64,000 nt of DNA, taken from NCBI GenBank assembly GCA_018806915.1, contig JAGKQI010000043.1, positions 1,054,001 to 1,118,000 on the forward strand, written 5' to 3'. The position numbers were made by a program, and so were the translations under genes. The notes under the pieces were generated by a model, which saw only the letters and a program-made list of their open reading frames with translations, was not told the origin of the DNA and ran no database searches. The stretch comes from Phytophthora colocasiae (taxonomy: Eukaryota > Oomycota > Peronosporomycetes > Peronosporales > Peronosporaceae). Below, in pieces: positions 40,670-51,096 of the stretch; the stretch's first letter is position 1; the number at the start of each line of letters is the position of its first letter.

Positions 40670-40861
40670 TGTTAACTTTGGTTTTTGGCTGTCAGTTCAG
40701 AAGTGAGGAGACCTTGCCTGCGGGTCAAATTGCCACGCGTCCTCTCTTTCCTTACATCACCCAGCAAATGTAGCTCTTAAGTTGTGGCATGAAGTGACAT
40801 TAAGAGCATGTGCCTGAACCTTTTCGGATTGGCTTATCATATCCAGTATCACATCCTAACA
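40670..40861 (-). repeat. Copia 5' LTR (192 bp)
   Basis: Starts TGTTAGGATG and ends GTTAACA on the minus strand. It is bordered at 40862-40866 by GTTTG, the complement of the CAAAC target duplication seen at 13772. The sequence after the LTR (TTTCAGATACGTACTAGG) does not match the common initiator-Met primer site. Confidence 0.92.
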
Positions 40862-40990
40862 GTTTGAGAGCGAGGAAGAACGCCATCACAATTAACAGCG
40901 TCGACTTGCCAATTCCTGGAGACCCCACAAGGACACATTTGTCGTAGGAGGAACTACCTGAAGACTCTCGGAACCATCGTCCCAAAAGTC
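40862..40990 (-). pseudogene. Crinkler pseudogene CRN-1, Walker A part
   Basis: The minus strand encodes WFRESSGSSSYDKCVLVGSP and then GIGKSTLL and FFLALK, matching residues about 194-234 of the intact CRN. It is cut at the CAAAC site by the Copia LTR; the next codons are at 13772. The upstream part is lost near 40990, about 75 bp before COG3. Confidence 0.88.
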
Positions 40991-41064
40991 AAGTTGATTG
41001 AAGTTTGTATACTTCCTTGTTTTATCCGGATATCCCCGTTAAAAACGATACCTTCACAACAAAC

Positions 41065-44000
41065 ATGGCACCATCGGCGTCACCCCGCGGCGTCCGGGAG
41101 ACGCGTCTTACAGCTTCCCAGGAGGCGCTTCTGCACTCGCTAGAGCGTCAAGTGCAGCTCAAGACGCACGCGGAGGCCCACGCATCGCTTCTGCGGTCTC
41201 AACGACGTCCTGACGCCCCAGAGACACTTCGGGAGTTCGTGGCACAACGTTGGAATGGTGTAAAAGATGCTGAAAGTCGTAAGAATAAATCCCCTGTCCA
41301 GTTGGACACTTCGTTTGTCCATCTGTCAACTCAGATGGACACTTGCATGTCCAAGTGGGACGCTCTATACGTCCACGCGCACACTTCCCACTCTTTAGTA
41401 GCGGAGATGGAGGCGAGTCACGTCCAAGTGGCAGCCAAGACGCAGGCTTTGTACCGCAGCTTTGAGGACGTTTTGCAGCAGGTGGAGGCTCTGGACGCGC
41501 GTGTGGCGGCTATTGCAGCTCCAATGCCTCACTTTACGGCTATTGACGGAGTGGCGCTGTCTTTAGGCTTCGGAGTCAAGTTTTCCGCCCCTTCTAGCGG
41601 CTCTGGGGGCCACGTACTGATGGAAAGAGCAGGCAGCAAAGCACCTCCTTCATTGGACTCCAGTAAGGCAGTGCAGGTTTTCCAGCATCGACGAGGTATT
41701 GACCCTACGACGTCGAGTTTCGAGCAGGCGTTGGAGAAAATTGATGCTTCTGTGGCATATCTGACGCAACATGTAGGCACATGTCGGATGTTACTGTTTT
41801 TTGTGAGTATTCTAATGTTTTTTTTGCTTTTAGTTGGAGTACAAGGATTCTGCGTGCTTTATTGAAGCGTACAAGACGTTAGCAGCGGGAGGTATCCAGT
41901 GTTTGAAGGATTATGCACTCAGTGGACTGGAAGCGGCCAAGGACGCAGTGTATGAGGCAGTTCAGAAGGAAACGATGGCTGCCCAACGGAGCGGAGTGGC
42001 GATGTCGCTCGTAGGTCAGCTGGACGAGACTTCAGCCTATTACGTGAACTTTCAGCTGGTGGCTCCTGCTCTGGCGGCTACGGCGAAGCAGCTTGAACGG
42101 CTGAAGGCTCAGCCCCAGCAGGATAATATTGGGAATTTGCGGGTATTGGGGGAAGTAGTCGACGCGTATGCTACGCAGAGAGTGCAGTTGCTGTCACCGG
42201 TGCTTGGAGCCTGGCTGGCTGCTGTCTCTCAGACGTCGGATATCGTCAACGTACTTCGTGCCACTTGTGCGCAGCTATTGAAGGTTTGCGAAGCGGAATT
42301 TCGACTGTTCTTGAAACTTTTTGGTCACGATCCGAGCGATGAACTCTTCACTTTCTCGGGAATCGATTTGAGTATAGGAGAGGACGATCAAGACGAGGAC
42401 GAAAACGAAAACGCCTTCGAGTAAGTAGCTGATTCTTGGCTGTTTATGACGAGTACTGGGCTAATTGGTGGTATTTGATTTGCCTCGTTAGACGTCTCAT
42501 CTTTCAGCTCAGTGGCCTGCTGTACAACACTGTCCCCCCAGGGGTCTGAATAAAAAATTTCAGTATCGATAAAATCAGTTTCTAAAAATAAAAAAACGGA
42601 TTACTGGGATATTCACAAAAAATAAAATATGATATTTCTCGAAAATTGCAATACAATATAACATAAGTGCTTGCATAGCAATGGCAAGACACAATTGAAC
42701 TGATGGACGTCCTAACCCGAGAAGCCAGCTCTTTTGCGTTCATTATACTCCATACTGACCACCTAACTACCTTAAATCACTGGACACGTACGAATCCTTT
42801 TGCATGGTGACCTTTTCATTCTCAAAAACTCCCGCTCAGTCTAAACAATGACGAAGGAGCAGCACATCGCAAGCTCCTCGAGCTGCTGGAGCACATGAAG
42901 AAGTTCCAGAGCATCACTAAGAAGCTGCAGTGCGACGATATCGATTTGGCGGATGTCCGCCTGCTTTTGACTCGGTTATTAGCGAGTACCCCACGATGCG
43001 TGCCCAGCTTAACGCGAACGCTAGTATAGTCCACTCTCCTATATTTGAAGCGGCAGCCGTCAAAGTGATCAACGGTGGCACGCTTTCAAAGGCTGAGGCA
43101 GATGCGGTGAAGGCATTCGAGGTGGCGAAGTGTGAAGACAAGCGCAAGAAACGCCAAGATGACTACGCGGCGCGGATTCTTCTTGCTGGGCCAAACAAGC
43201 GTCCCAGTCGTGCCAACTACAGTCTGCTGTTGAAGGAACTGCCGCCGACTTCGAATGCATGTGAGCGTTTTTTTTTCACAGTGCAAGCTTGTGCTCACCC
43301 CCCAACGCACTTGTATGCTCCCAGCGAATTTTGAACTCGTCATGTTTCTTCGTGCGAACAGGAATATGTGGGATGTAACGACATTGGCATCAGTTGGTAG
43401 CGAGCAGGAGCATTAATTCATATTGCAGTTATTGCGGCCGCTTTTATTATTGCAGCGTGTTGTATTGAGATTATTACTACTGCAGCAACTACAGCCAATT
43501 CCGTGTAATACTGAATTGGACAAGGCCTGTGTCCGCCCTCAATTTCTAGCGCAAAAGACCTGGAAGTTGCTGTGTGAAGTCATTCAAGTACTACGGAGCG
43601 AGGTAATTGAGGCGGCAATTACCCCACGGTCAGCGCTAGTGGGATATGCCGAACCAGTGATGCATCGGATGATCCAAGATGCACAGGAACGTCTTATCCT
43701 GTGCATGCAGATATACATCCGCGACGAGATCGAAGGCTTTGTGCCGACTTCAAGTGATCTAGACTACCCAGCGAAGCTCGTAGCAGCAGAACAAGCCGGC
43801 TCATCGCTGTATGCTACATGGTACCCGTCTCTGGAGCACACGTTGATGTGCTTGTCGAAGGGATATCACTTCGTTAAGATGGAGATTTTCGAGGAATTGG
43901 CCCAAGACTCCATTCAAATTTGCACGGCGTCATTGAAGATGGCTTCAGCAGACATCACGGCGACTCAGGGCGGTCTCCACGGGTCCCTCTTTCTCGTCAA

Positions 44001-44298
44001 GCACCTGCTGACTCTACGCGAGCAGATCACTCCGTTCGAGATTCAATTCGCGCAGACCAGCAAGGCGCTAGACTTCACCATGAATGAGTTGCTAGTGGAC
44101 GTGTCGACGCTATTTCGCTTCTCGGGCCCTAGCGGCCTCGTAGGTCTTCTCACTCGAGGTATCCCACAGATCCAAGAAACGATTGCAGATGTGAAGAAGG
44201 AGCTGGGGCTGGAGCTTAAAAGAAGCTGCACGGGTTTTATCGAGATTGTTTTGCAGCAGTTGGCTCAGCCGTTGCTGGCGTGCAACACGATACAATAA
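41065..44298 (+). pseudogene. COG3: COG3, conserved oligomeric Golgi complex subunit 3, interrupted by hAT
   Basis: Exons: 41065-41772, 41834-42420 and 42492-44298 (interrupted). Introns of 61 and 71 bp have GT-AG ends. The protein begins MAPSASPRG and has N-terminal coiled coils (HFTAIDGVALSLG, then EQALEKIDASVAYL). The C-terminal half has the COG3 blocks EPVMHRMIQDAQERLILCMQ, then ATWYPSLEHTLMCLSKGYHF, then HGSLFLVKHLLTLREQITPF. COG3 is a lobe A subunit of the COG tether, which acts in retrograde traffic within the Golgi. The hAT element H2 sits in exon 3. Without it (and one copy of its 8-bp duplication) the frame is continuous, about 700 residues, slightly shorter than animal COG3. No other stop was seen. 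Confidence 0.85.
42539..43529 (+). mobile_element. hAT element H2 in COG3 exon 3
   Basis: Begins CAGGGGTCTGAATAAAAAAT at 42539 and ends with the related ...caaggcctg at 43529. Flanking 8-mers are tgtccccc (42531-42538) and tgtccgcc (43530-43537), a target duplication with one later change. Inside, the plus strand retains the C-terminal half of a hAT transposase in degraded form: ASIVHSPIFEAAAVKV, then PPTSNACERFFF (the PTSNxxER box), then FELVMFLRANRNMWDV. No full transposase, so non-autonomous. This relic lies at about 42850-43415. Confidence 0.85.
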
Positions 44299-45052
44299 CA
44301 TATTTCGGCAAAGAAAACACGATAGCTACTAGGAGGTTGAAAAAACAAAGTATCCCCTCAACGCTTCAATTCTGTTCCTAGTGTAAACGCGATCGCTTAC
44401 TTGGCGGAAGCTCATAGGTCTCACTCGGCTTTTCTTCTTTGTGAGTCGCGCTGTAGCGCCAACCATCGCTTCGGTATTCAAGAGGGGATATATCAAAGTA
44501 ACCCGCAAAGACTTGGCACGCCCCACCCACACCCTTTACAACGATCTTGTTGCACGAGTCGAGATCAGGACAGACAACAATGTAGATCGGTGACTCAAAA
44601 CCTTTTGCAGTGAAAAGTTTGATCAGTGGCTTCAACTGCTTCTCATCGACAGTGTGTTGCTGTCCAACCGCTAGATGAATGAAAGCCACTCGACGCTTCT
44701 TGTTGGAGGAAGAAGGCTTGAGTTTCACAATGCCATCAATATTCGGGAAATCGTCACAGTAGGGATACCAATACGACAACGAATCCTCGTCTCTCCACTT
44801 CTTCAGCTCCTTCTCCTCAAAGCCATACCATGTTGCAGTTTCAGAGCAGAAAGCTTCCCCTTCCTTCAGGTCCAACTTAACCATGTCCACCACCTGCCGT
44901 TCTTTACTACGCTTGAGTGGATCGCATTCCGATACGTGCAGGTTCAAGTCATTATCGACGGCCAAGCGATGAAAACAAATCTCGAAAACGGTACCAGCAA
45001 GAGCGTCATGACCAGCTCCTTGAGCCCAGAGAAGACAACGAAGAAGCTCTTC

Positions 45053-45306
45053 TGACACGCCCGTGGCTTGCAGAGGGACGAATCGGGTCCGAAGGCCGTG
45101 CTTGAGAGGGACTGCGGATGATGAGGTAAAATGGAGAATGAATTTAAGACTGCCGTGCTCTAGCCTACTTCATCTAGCTCTAGCTCTGACAATCTGTGGT
45201 TCGTACTTGTGCAATCAGTTGCCCTCTGATCCTCCACAGTAAGTGGGTCACGATCGATTCTTCCACCCGCAACTTGCGGTGCTACCACCCGGACCCACCC
45301 GTGTCA
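45053..45306 (-). repeat. Gypsy-B1 3' LTR (254 bp)
   Basis: Terminal LTR next to the CRN-2 target duplication at 45049-45052. On the inner side it touches the polypurine tract. Confidence 0.95.
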
Positions 45307-45318
45307 TGCTCCCCCCAT
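45307..45318 (-). promoter_or_regulatory. Polypurine tract of gypsy-B1
   Basis: The minus strand reads atggggggagca directly before the 3' LTR, the expected plus-strand primer. The same tract is next to the gypsy-B2 LTR at 51072. Confidence 0.7.
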
Positions 45319-45331
45319 GAAGAAGTGTTGG

Positions 45332-48300
45332 TTAGCACGGGAAGATTCGGCGCAAGCTGACCTGTTGTTGCGTAGCACCTTTGTCAATGGTGACGGTACC
45401 GTTATCATGGACGATCTTGATAGTAAATGGTCCGTCAGCTACTCGCTTGAGCTTGGCTCGGAAATGTTTGGGAACTCGTAGCATCACTTGATCACCTGGC
45501 TTGTAGAAGTGTTCGAGTCTCTTGTCGTTCTCGCGGTCGTTGTCGTTGAGGATCGCGTTGAATCTGCGCTTGGACATGTAGCTCCAGTTGGCGTCGTGCA
45601 GTTGGCGCGAGATCATGTCCTGCCCAAACACAAGTTGGCCTGGGGAAGCGTTGAGGATGCTGTGGTAGCTGGCTCGTACTGCGAACGCCGCATAGTAGAT
45701 CACCTTCCTCCAGTTGGCGCCCTCGTGACAGCGGAGGATATTGCCGATTTCCAGATGCACTCGTTCGCAGATCGCATTGGCCTGCGGGTTTTTCACGGTA
45801 ATGGGCTTGGCTTTGATCCCGTAGCTTCGTAGCAGCTCCTGAAACTCGTCGCCAGTGTACTCTGGACCCTTGTCGTGGATGACGAGGTCTCGGATATCGA
45901 CACAGCCACTCACGATCGAAGCTTTCTGCCGTTGTCAAGGATTCTTTGTCGGGCTGGACGCTGACCTCGAGCCATCGGGTCGCCTGGTCGATCATGGTGA
46001 TCCCGTAGCCGTTTCCTTCGTATGGACCAATGAGGTCGACATGAACTACGTCAAATGGATTGACGGTCTTCAGTGTTCTTGGTGGGAGAAGCCCATAGTC
46101 CTGTTTCCCACCGTGAAGCTTGGCTCGCTTGCAGGTCACGCACTTCCTGACGAACTTAGTGATAGTGGTCTCCATACTCGGCCAGTAGAACGTGTGCCGC
46201 ATTGTCTTGAACTGTCGTTCGCTGGCAGGATGTCCCAGGTTGAGGTGATACCAAGCGATGAGGTCGTCACATAGGCTTTCTGGAGCGAGCACGCGCTTCT
46301 GGTATGCAACCAGGGTACAGCCCAACAACGTAACGAGCTGGTAGTCGGGGTTATTGTTGCCTGCCAAACACGCTGCCTTTATCTTCTGAATCATCTCGTC
46401 GGCTTCTTGGTGCTGGCGGATAACGGGCCCGTGCATGACGCACTCAGGCTCGCTGCTCGCTGCGTAGATCTCCTCATACAGCGACTTGTTCTCGTTCACT
46501 GCGAATCTCATTCTCGAGAACGCGTCGGCCCCCACGTTCTTCACTCCCTTAATGTAATGAAGCGATAGGCGGTATTCCGAGAGCAGCAACTTCCAGCGCT
46601 TGACCCGCAGGCTCGTTTCAGCGGGGTAGATCAAATTCTTGTGATCCGTGTGCACGATCACCGGAAAGCCGAGCAGCATCGTACGATATTCTCGAAGTAG
46701 CTCTACAATAGAGAGCAGCTCCAACTCCATTGTCGTGTAGTTGAGTTGATGCTTATTCAAGGTCTTCGAGTAGCAAGCGAGGATCTTTGTCTCCTGCATT
46801 ACTAAGCCTCCGAGCTGGGTGCCGCTCGCGTCTGCATAGAGCTGGAATGGTTTATCGAAGTCCGGAAATGACAGCAGTACAGCCTCAGCAAAGGCTCTCT
46901 GGATTGCTCGAAAGGCTTCCGTGTCACTGGGGAGCCATGTGAAGGGCACCTTACTGCTCGTGAACCTGTGCAGTGGCTTGCACAACGTGGTCTTGTTTGG
47001 CACCATGTCCCGGTAGTAGTTGATCATTCCCAAGAAACGTCGAAGTTCTTTACGGTTCCTTGGCACTGCGATCTGCTGGATTGCCTGTATCTTCTTGGCC
47101 TGGGGTTTGATGCCCTCAGCAGACAGCGTGTAACCCAGGTAGTCGACTTCTTCGCGTAGTATATGGCACTTCTTTCCGTTAAGAGTGACGTCGTAACGGG
47201 CGAGGCGCTCAAACACAATGAGTAGGTGCGCCAGGTGCTCTGTTTCATCCTTCGAGAACACCAGAATATCGTCCAAGTAAACGACTACAAACTCCAAGTC
47301 GCCAAAGATCTGCTCCATACACGCCTGGTACTCATCGGGGCGGTCGAGATGCCCATCGGGAGTCGCTTGTACTGGAACTTGCCGAACGGCAAGCAGAACG
47401 CCGTCAGTGGGCGGCTCTTTCGTGCGAGCCTCCGAGCGTAATAGCCAAGGTTAGCGTCAAATGTCGAGATGCATTTTGCCTTCGCAAGTCGCATCAGTAT
47501 CTCGCGGATGCGTGGCACGTAGTAGGGGCTTCTGCGTAAGAACTTGTTCAACCATCTGTAATCAATAAGTAGTCGAAGCGAGCCATCTTTCTTCACTAAG
47601 AAGAACGCAGGCGATGCCATCTCCGAGTCGTAGATCTGCTCCAGTACGTCTGCATTGATGAGTCGCTGGATGGCTTCCTTAGCCTTCGCTTCCTGACTGC
47701 GTGGAATGGCGTAGGGCTTTGCATGTATCGGCTTGTAGTCCGGGGATATCGGGATCAAGTAGTCATCGAAACGCATGCGACCTAAGTGTCCGTCGTACAA
47801 CGTCCGGTGTTGGATGAGCAAATCCAAGTACTGCTGAGCGAGATCGGCGTCCAAGAGGTCGGGGACCAGCTGCTCCGGCTCGACTGCGCCGTCGGCGAGC
47901 TCCTTCGTTTCGTCTGGGAACTCGTCTTCGTGCTCACCAGGCTCACCAAGTTCATTACTTGCCGCAGCGCGACCCGTATTAATACGGTAACTGTTCTCGT
48001 CCCATTGAACGACCTTGTCCTTGAAGTTGAGAACCAGACCGAGAGTATTCATGATGTCGCGACCAATGACCATGGCGTCGTGACTGTCCTCAATTACCTC
48101 GAAGCGGTGGGTGATGACGGAGTCCGTCTTTAATGTCGGGAAGATGAACTGCACCATCGTCGTACCGCTGCTGGTCACAGAGCCGTTCATCGTCTCGAAG
48201 GTGGTAGGCGAAGCTGAGATAAACTTTCGCCCTAGGTTTACATTGGCAGCCAGCGTTGTGCCGTTAATGATGCTCTTCGAAGCACCGCTATCGAGGAGGG

Positions 48301-48379
48301 CGTCAAAGATCTGTCCACTGCGCTTTAGCTTCACAGGAATCCGTAACGGAGCACTTGCGGGCCGCTCCGACTTCGTCAC
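45332..48379 (-). pseudogene. Gypsy-B1 pol (protease, RT, RNase H, integrase), frame-shifted
   Basis: Segments in different phases: 48379-47285 (protease LLDSGASKSIING and the RT N-terminus), 47318-45492 (VVYLDDILVF, RNase H LYADASGTQLGG, integrase zinc finger HLNLGHPASERQ, first core Asp VVHVDLIGPY), and 45913-45332 (second Asp LVIHDKGPEYTG, Glu NAICERVH). A base missing near 47338 relative to gypsy-B2 explains the first break. The second break, near 45905, is also present in gypsy-B2, so it predates both insertions or reflects real frameshifting. Confidence 0.88.
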
Positions 48380-49329
48380 CAGTCCGACGAACTTGAACTC
48401 TTGGTCCTCACTGTCATATGAGTCTGAGTCGGACTCAGAGTCCCTGTGGATACGAGGGTATCGAGCCTTTCGCTTACTTGAAGAAGTTGTCTTCGTTTCA
48501 GCGCTCTTCTGCTCAGCTTTCTCCTTCTTTTTGATGGTGTAACAATCGCTGGTGTTGTGCGAACTCGTTTTGTGAAACGAGCACCACTTTTCACCTTTGG
48601 GCTTCCTTCGAAGCCATTGCCGCTCTTTTTGCCGTCCTTGTACTGGTTCTTGGAAGAGTCCTTGTCTTTCTGTTGGTCCTTGGACCGACCTTGGTTTTGT
48701 TTGCCATGTTTCTTTTCGCGTGTCGAAAGCTGCAACTCCGCCTTCTCAATGCGTGAGAAATAAAGCACAAGCTCGCTGAACCTGTCGTGCACGACACCGG
48801 CAGCTGCTAGCTTGTCTTGCCAGGCACGCGGCATTCCTCTCTTAAGGTAGCGACACTGCTGCACCTCTGGCACTTCTTCTGCGTTCAGCGGAAGCTCAGC
48901 GAACATGCGGACGTTCTCCTTCAGGCGCTGAGAGAACTTCACGACGGTCTCGTCGCGGCGTTTTTTCATGGTCCATAGCTCGTTGTCTAAGTCCTCCCTG
49001 AAGTCTGCCGGAACCGACAACAGACCAACGTCAGCGAAGAACTCTTCGAAGCTCCGCCCCGTGTTGACTGCGTCGATGGCGGCTTGCTCGACTTCAGGCT
49101 CGAGATCTCCGTCGATGAGAGCAACGAGGTTGTGAGCTTTCTGCTCGTCGGTCCACTGCTTCTTGCGAGCCAGACTACGAAATTGGCTGCTCCATTTGAG
49201 CCAGTCGCGAGCACTTCCTCCACGGAACTTCTGGATCTTGATGGTAGCCGTCTCTGCCGGAGTCGTAGCAGTAGCAGGTGTGATCACCATCGTGTAGGTC
49301 ACGAACTCGGCCTTGTTCGTGCGCCCCAT
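48376..49329 (-). pseudogene. Gypsy-B1 gag
   Basis: Starts at ATG 49329 (MGRTNKAEFV). The capsid-like part has RDWLKWSSQF and RYLKRGMPRAWQ. A Lys/Gln-rich linker follows. Two extra T/A bases near 48629-48633, relative to gypsy-B2, shift the frame, so the zinc knuckle (CSFHKTSSHNTSDC in gypsy-B2) is read out of phase here. Confidence 0.85.
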
Positions 49330-49384
49330 AGTCGATGAGGCGTTGAGCTTGATAGGGTTGATTCTCTTGTTTCCGATTTCCAAA

Positions 49385-49398
49385 TTTGATATATCAAA
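49385..49398. promoter_or_regulatory. Palindrome next to the gypsy-B1 5' LTR
   Basis: tttgatatatcaaa is a perfect 14-bp palindrome one base from the 5' LTR, exactly where a tRNA primer site should be. It is identical at 55149-55162 in gypsy-B2. No TGG-type tRNA complement is seen beside it. Confidence 0.6.
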
Positions 49399-49399
49399 G

Positions 49400-49653
49400 T
49401 GACACGCCCGTGGCTTGCAGAGGGACGAATCGGGTCCGAAGGCCGTGCTTGAGAGGGACTGCGGATGATGAGGTAAAATGGAGAATGAATTTAAGACTGC
49501 CGTGCTCTAGCCTACTTCATCTAGCTCTAGCTCTGACAATCTGTGGTTCGTACTTGTGCAATCAGTTGCCCTCTGATCCTCCACAGTAAGTGGGTCACGA
49601 TCGATTCTTCCACCCGCAACTTGCGGTGCTACCACCCGGACCCACCCGTGTCA
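49400..49653 (-). repeat. Gypsy-B1 5' LTR (254 bp)
   Basis: Matches 45053-45306. It is followed by target duplication cttc and then by CRN-2 coding sequence. Confidence 0.95.
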
Positions 49654-49857
49654 CTTCTGACCGAAGTTGCTGTGAGAGCAAGAGAACTGCATACTCCGAA
49701 TCGATTACACTCTCCCAATTGGAACGGAACAGATAATTCTCGGAGTCTTGAATGTTCTTGACGAACGTGCGGCGCAACTTATCAACGTGATAGCTCCCAG
49801 AAACGACATTCCGAGGATAGAGAGCCAATAGGTTTTTCACGTGCGTGCACACAGTAG

Positions 49858-50539
49858 CAGGGCTCATCAAAATTCAATACCCGTAATAATAATTTTCAAT
49901 AATATACTGTAATAACTAATTGTACCCTCATCCTCAATTTCGTACAATATACTTCGAAGTAACATATCGGGATTTATATAGAACTGGTGGCCACAGCCAA
50001 CGAAGACCACTCGTTAATCGAAGACATATTCACAGCACAGTTTTCCTCACGTTGAACGACTGTTTTCGAGGGCAGGTACAATCTACTCTCGTCTCTGCTG
50101 AAGTCTCAACTCTCGAAAAGGTGATGTTCTTGCAGTATAATCGGACATTGTGGGACATCAGCGCTGTTACTCAAGCTGTTGAGAACAACCGCAAGAAACG
50201 CAGTTTCTACTAGGGAATGGACGGCTACTATTTCTGTTAACGTCTAAAATCGATATCGAGATTAAAACAAAATATAATTAGAATTGGGTGATGATGTAGG
50301 TGTTGGTTGGGATTGGGGTGCGCGACGGGAGGGAGGGTTCTCGAGGTAACCCCCCCTTCTGAATCTCATGAGCGCTTTAGTTCTGCTTCATTCTGCAAAT
50401 TCAGCGGCGGTGATATGAGAGCGACAAGACGGTACTTACTTACATGTCATTAGTGGATCAATAAGAAAAATAATGCAATAATATATTGGCGGGGCAGACG
50501 CCTTGCAATCAATCTTGAATTGCATTGTGAGGAGCCCTG
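49858..50539 (+). mobile_element. hAT element H3 (682 bp) in CRN-2
   Basis: Ends CAGGGCTC and GAGCCCTG, with imperfect inverted repeats for about 16 bp. The 8-bp duplication cacagtag flanks it (49850-49857 and 50540-50547). The plus strand at 50130-50215 retains a hATC scrap (KVMFLQYNRTLWDIS). An internal segment near 50325-50360 (gggagggttctcgaggtaac) recurs in H4 at about 62787-62806. Non-autonomous. Confidence 0.93.
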
Positions 50540-50817
50540 CACAGTAGAAACTATTATCCGCATGTCCTCGAGAAAGTTTGCCGTCTCTTTTGCAAATATC
50601 CGAACAGATCCACCAGAGATGTAAAATCGGTCTTCCATGTTCTTCTCTTCGAAGTTGTACACTTCTCTTCCCAATTTGAAGAGGTCCTGCTTCTTCCAAC
50701 ACGGTAATAGACAGCGATAGGCTTCCTCGCGCTCACTTGGCTTCAGCTCCGCTTGCTGCGATGTCGCCAGCATTCTGAACGTGATCAGCCCAGGTGGAAT
50801 ACTTTCATACTCAAGTC

Positions 50818-51071
50818 TGACACGCCCGTGGCTTGCAGAGGGACGAATCGGGTCCGAAGGCCGTGCTTGAGAGGGACTGCGGATGATGAGGTAAAATGGA
50901 GAATGAATTTAAGACTGCCGTGCTCTAGCCTACTTCATCTAGCTCTAGCTCTGACAATCTGTGGTTCGTACTTGTGCAATCAGTTGCCCTCTGATCCTCC
51001 ACAGTAAGTGGGTCACGATCGATTCTTCCACCCGCAACTTGCGGTGCTACTACCCGGACCCACCCGTGTCA
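50818..51071 (-). repeat. Gypsy-B2 3' LTR (254 bp)
   Basis: Starts TGACACG and ends CGTGTCA. It carries the T variant (gctactaccc) shared only with the other gypsy-B2 LTR. Confidence 0.95.
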
Positions 51072-51096
51072 TGCTCCCCCCATGAAGAAGTGCTGG

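Larger units (their letters stand above)
32976..40861 (-). mobile_element. Ty1/Copia retrotransposon, interrupted by a Harbinger element
   Basis: Reading the minus strand: intact 192-bp 5' LTR (40861-40670), truncated gag with protease (40640-39702), a nested Harbinger element, integrase (36917-35451), RT/RNase H (35530-33917), a long 3' non-coding part, and the first 16 bp of the 3' LTR (32991-32976). The remaining 176 bp of that LTR are at 13596-13771. Gag lacks its N-terminus, and pol has a frame shift near 35515, so the copy is dead. It was inserted into CRN-1 with target duplication CAAAC. Confidence 0.9.
45053..49653 (-). mobile_element. Ty3/gypsy element gypsy-B1, full length (4601 bp)
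   Basis: Both LTRs are 254 bp, start TGACACG and end CGTGTCA. The 4-bp target duplication cttc is at 45049-45052 and 49654-49657. The two LTRs agree with each other, including a C (gctaccaccc) where gypsy-B2 has T in both of its LTRs, so each insertion made its own LTR pair recently. Gag and pol read on the minus strand with several frame breaks. Confidence 0.95.
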
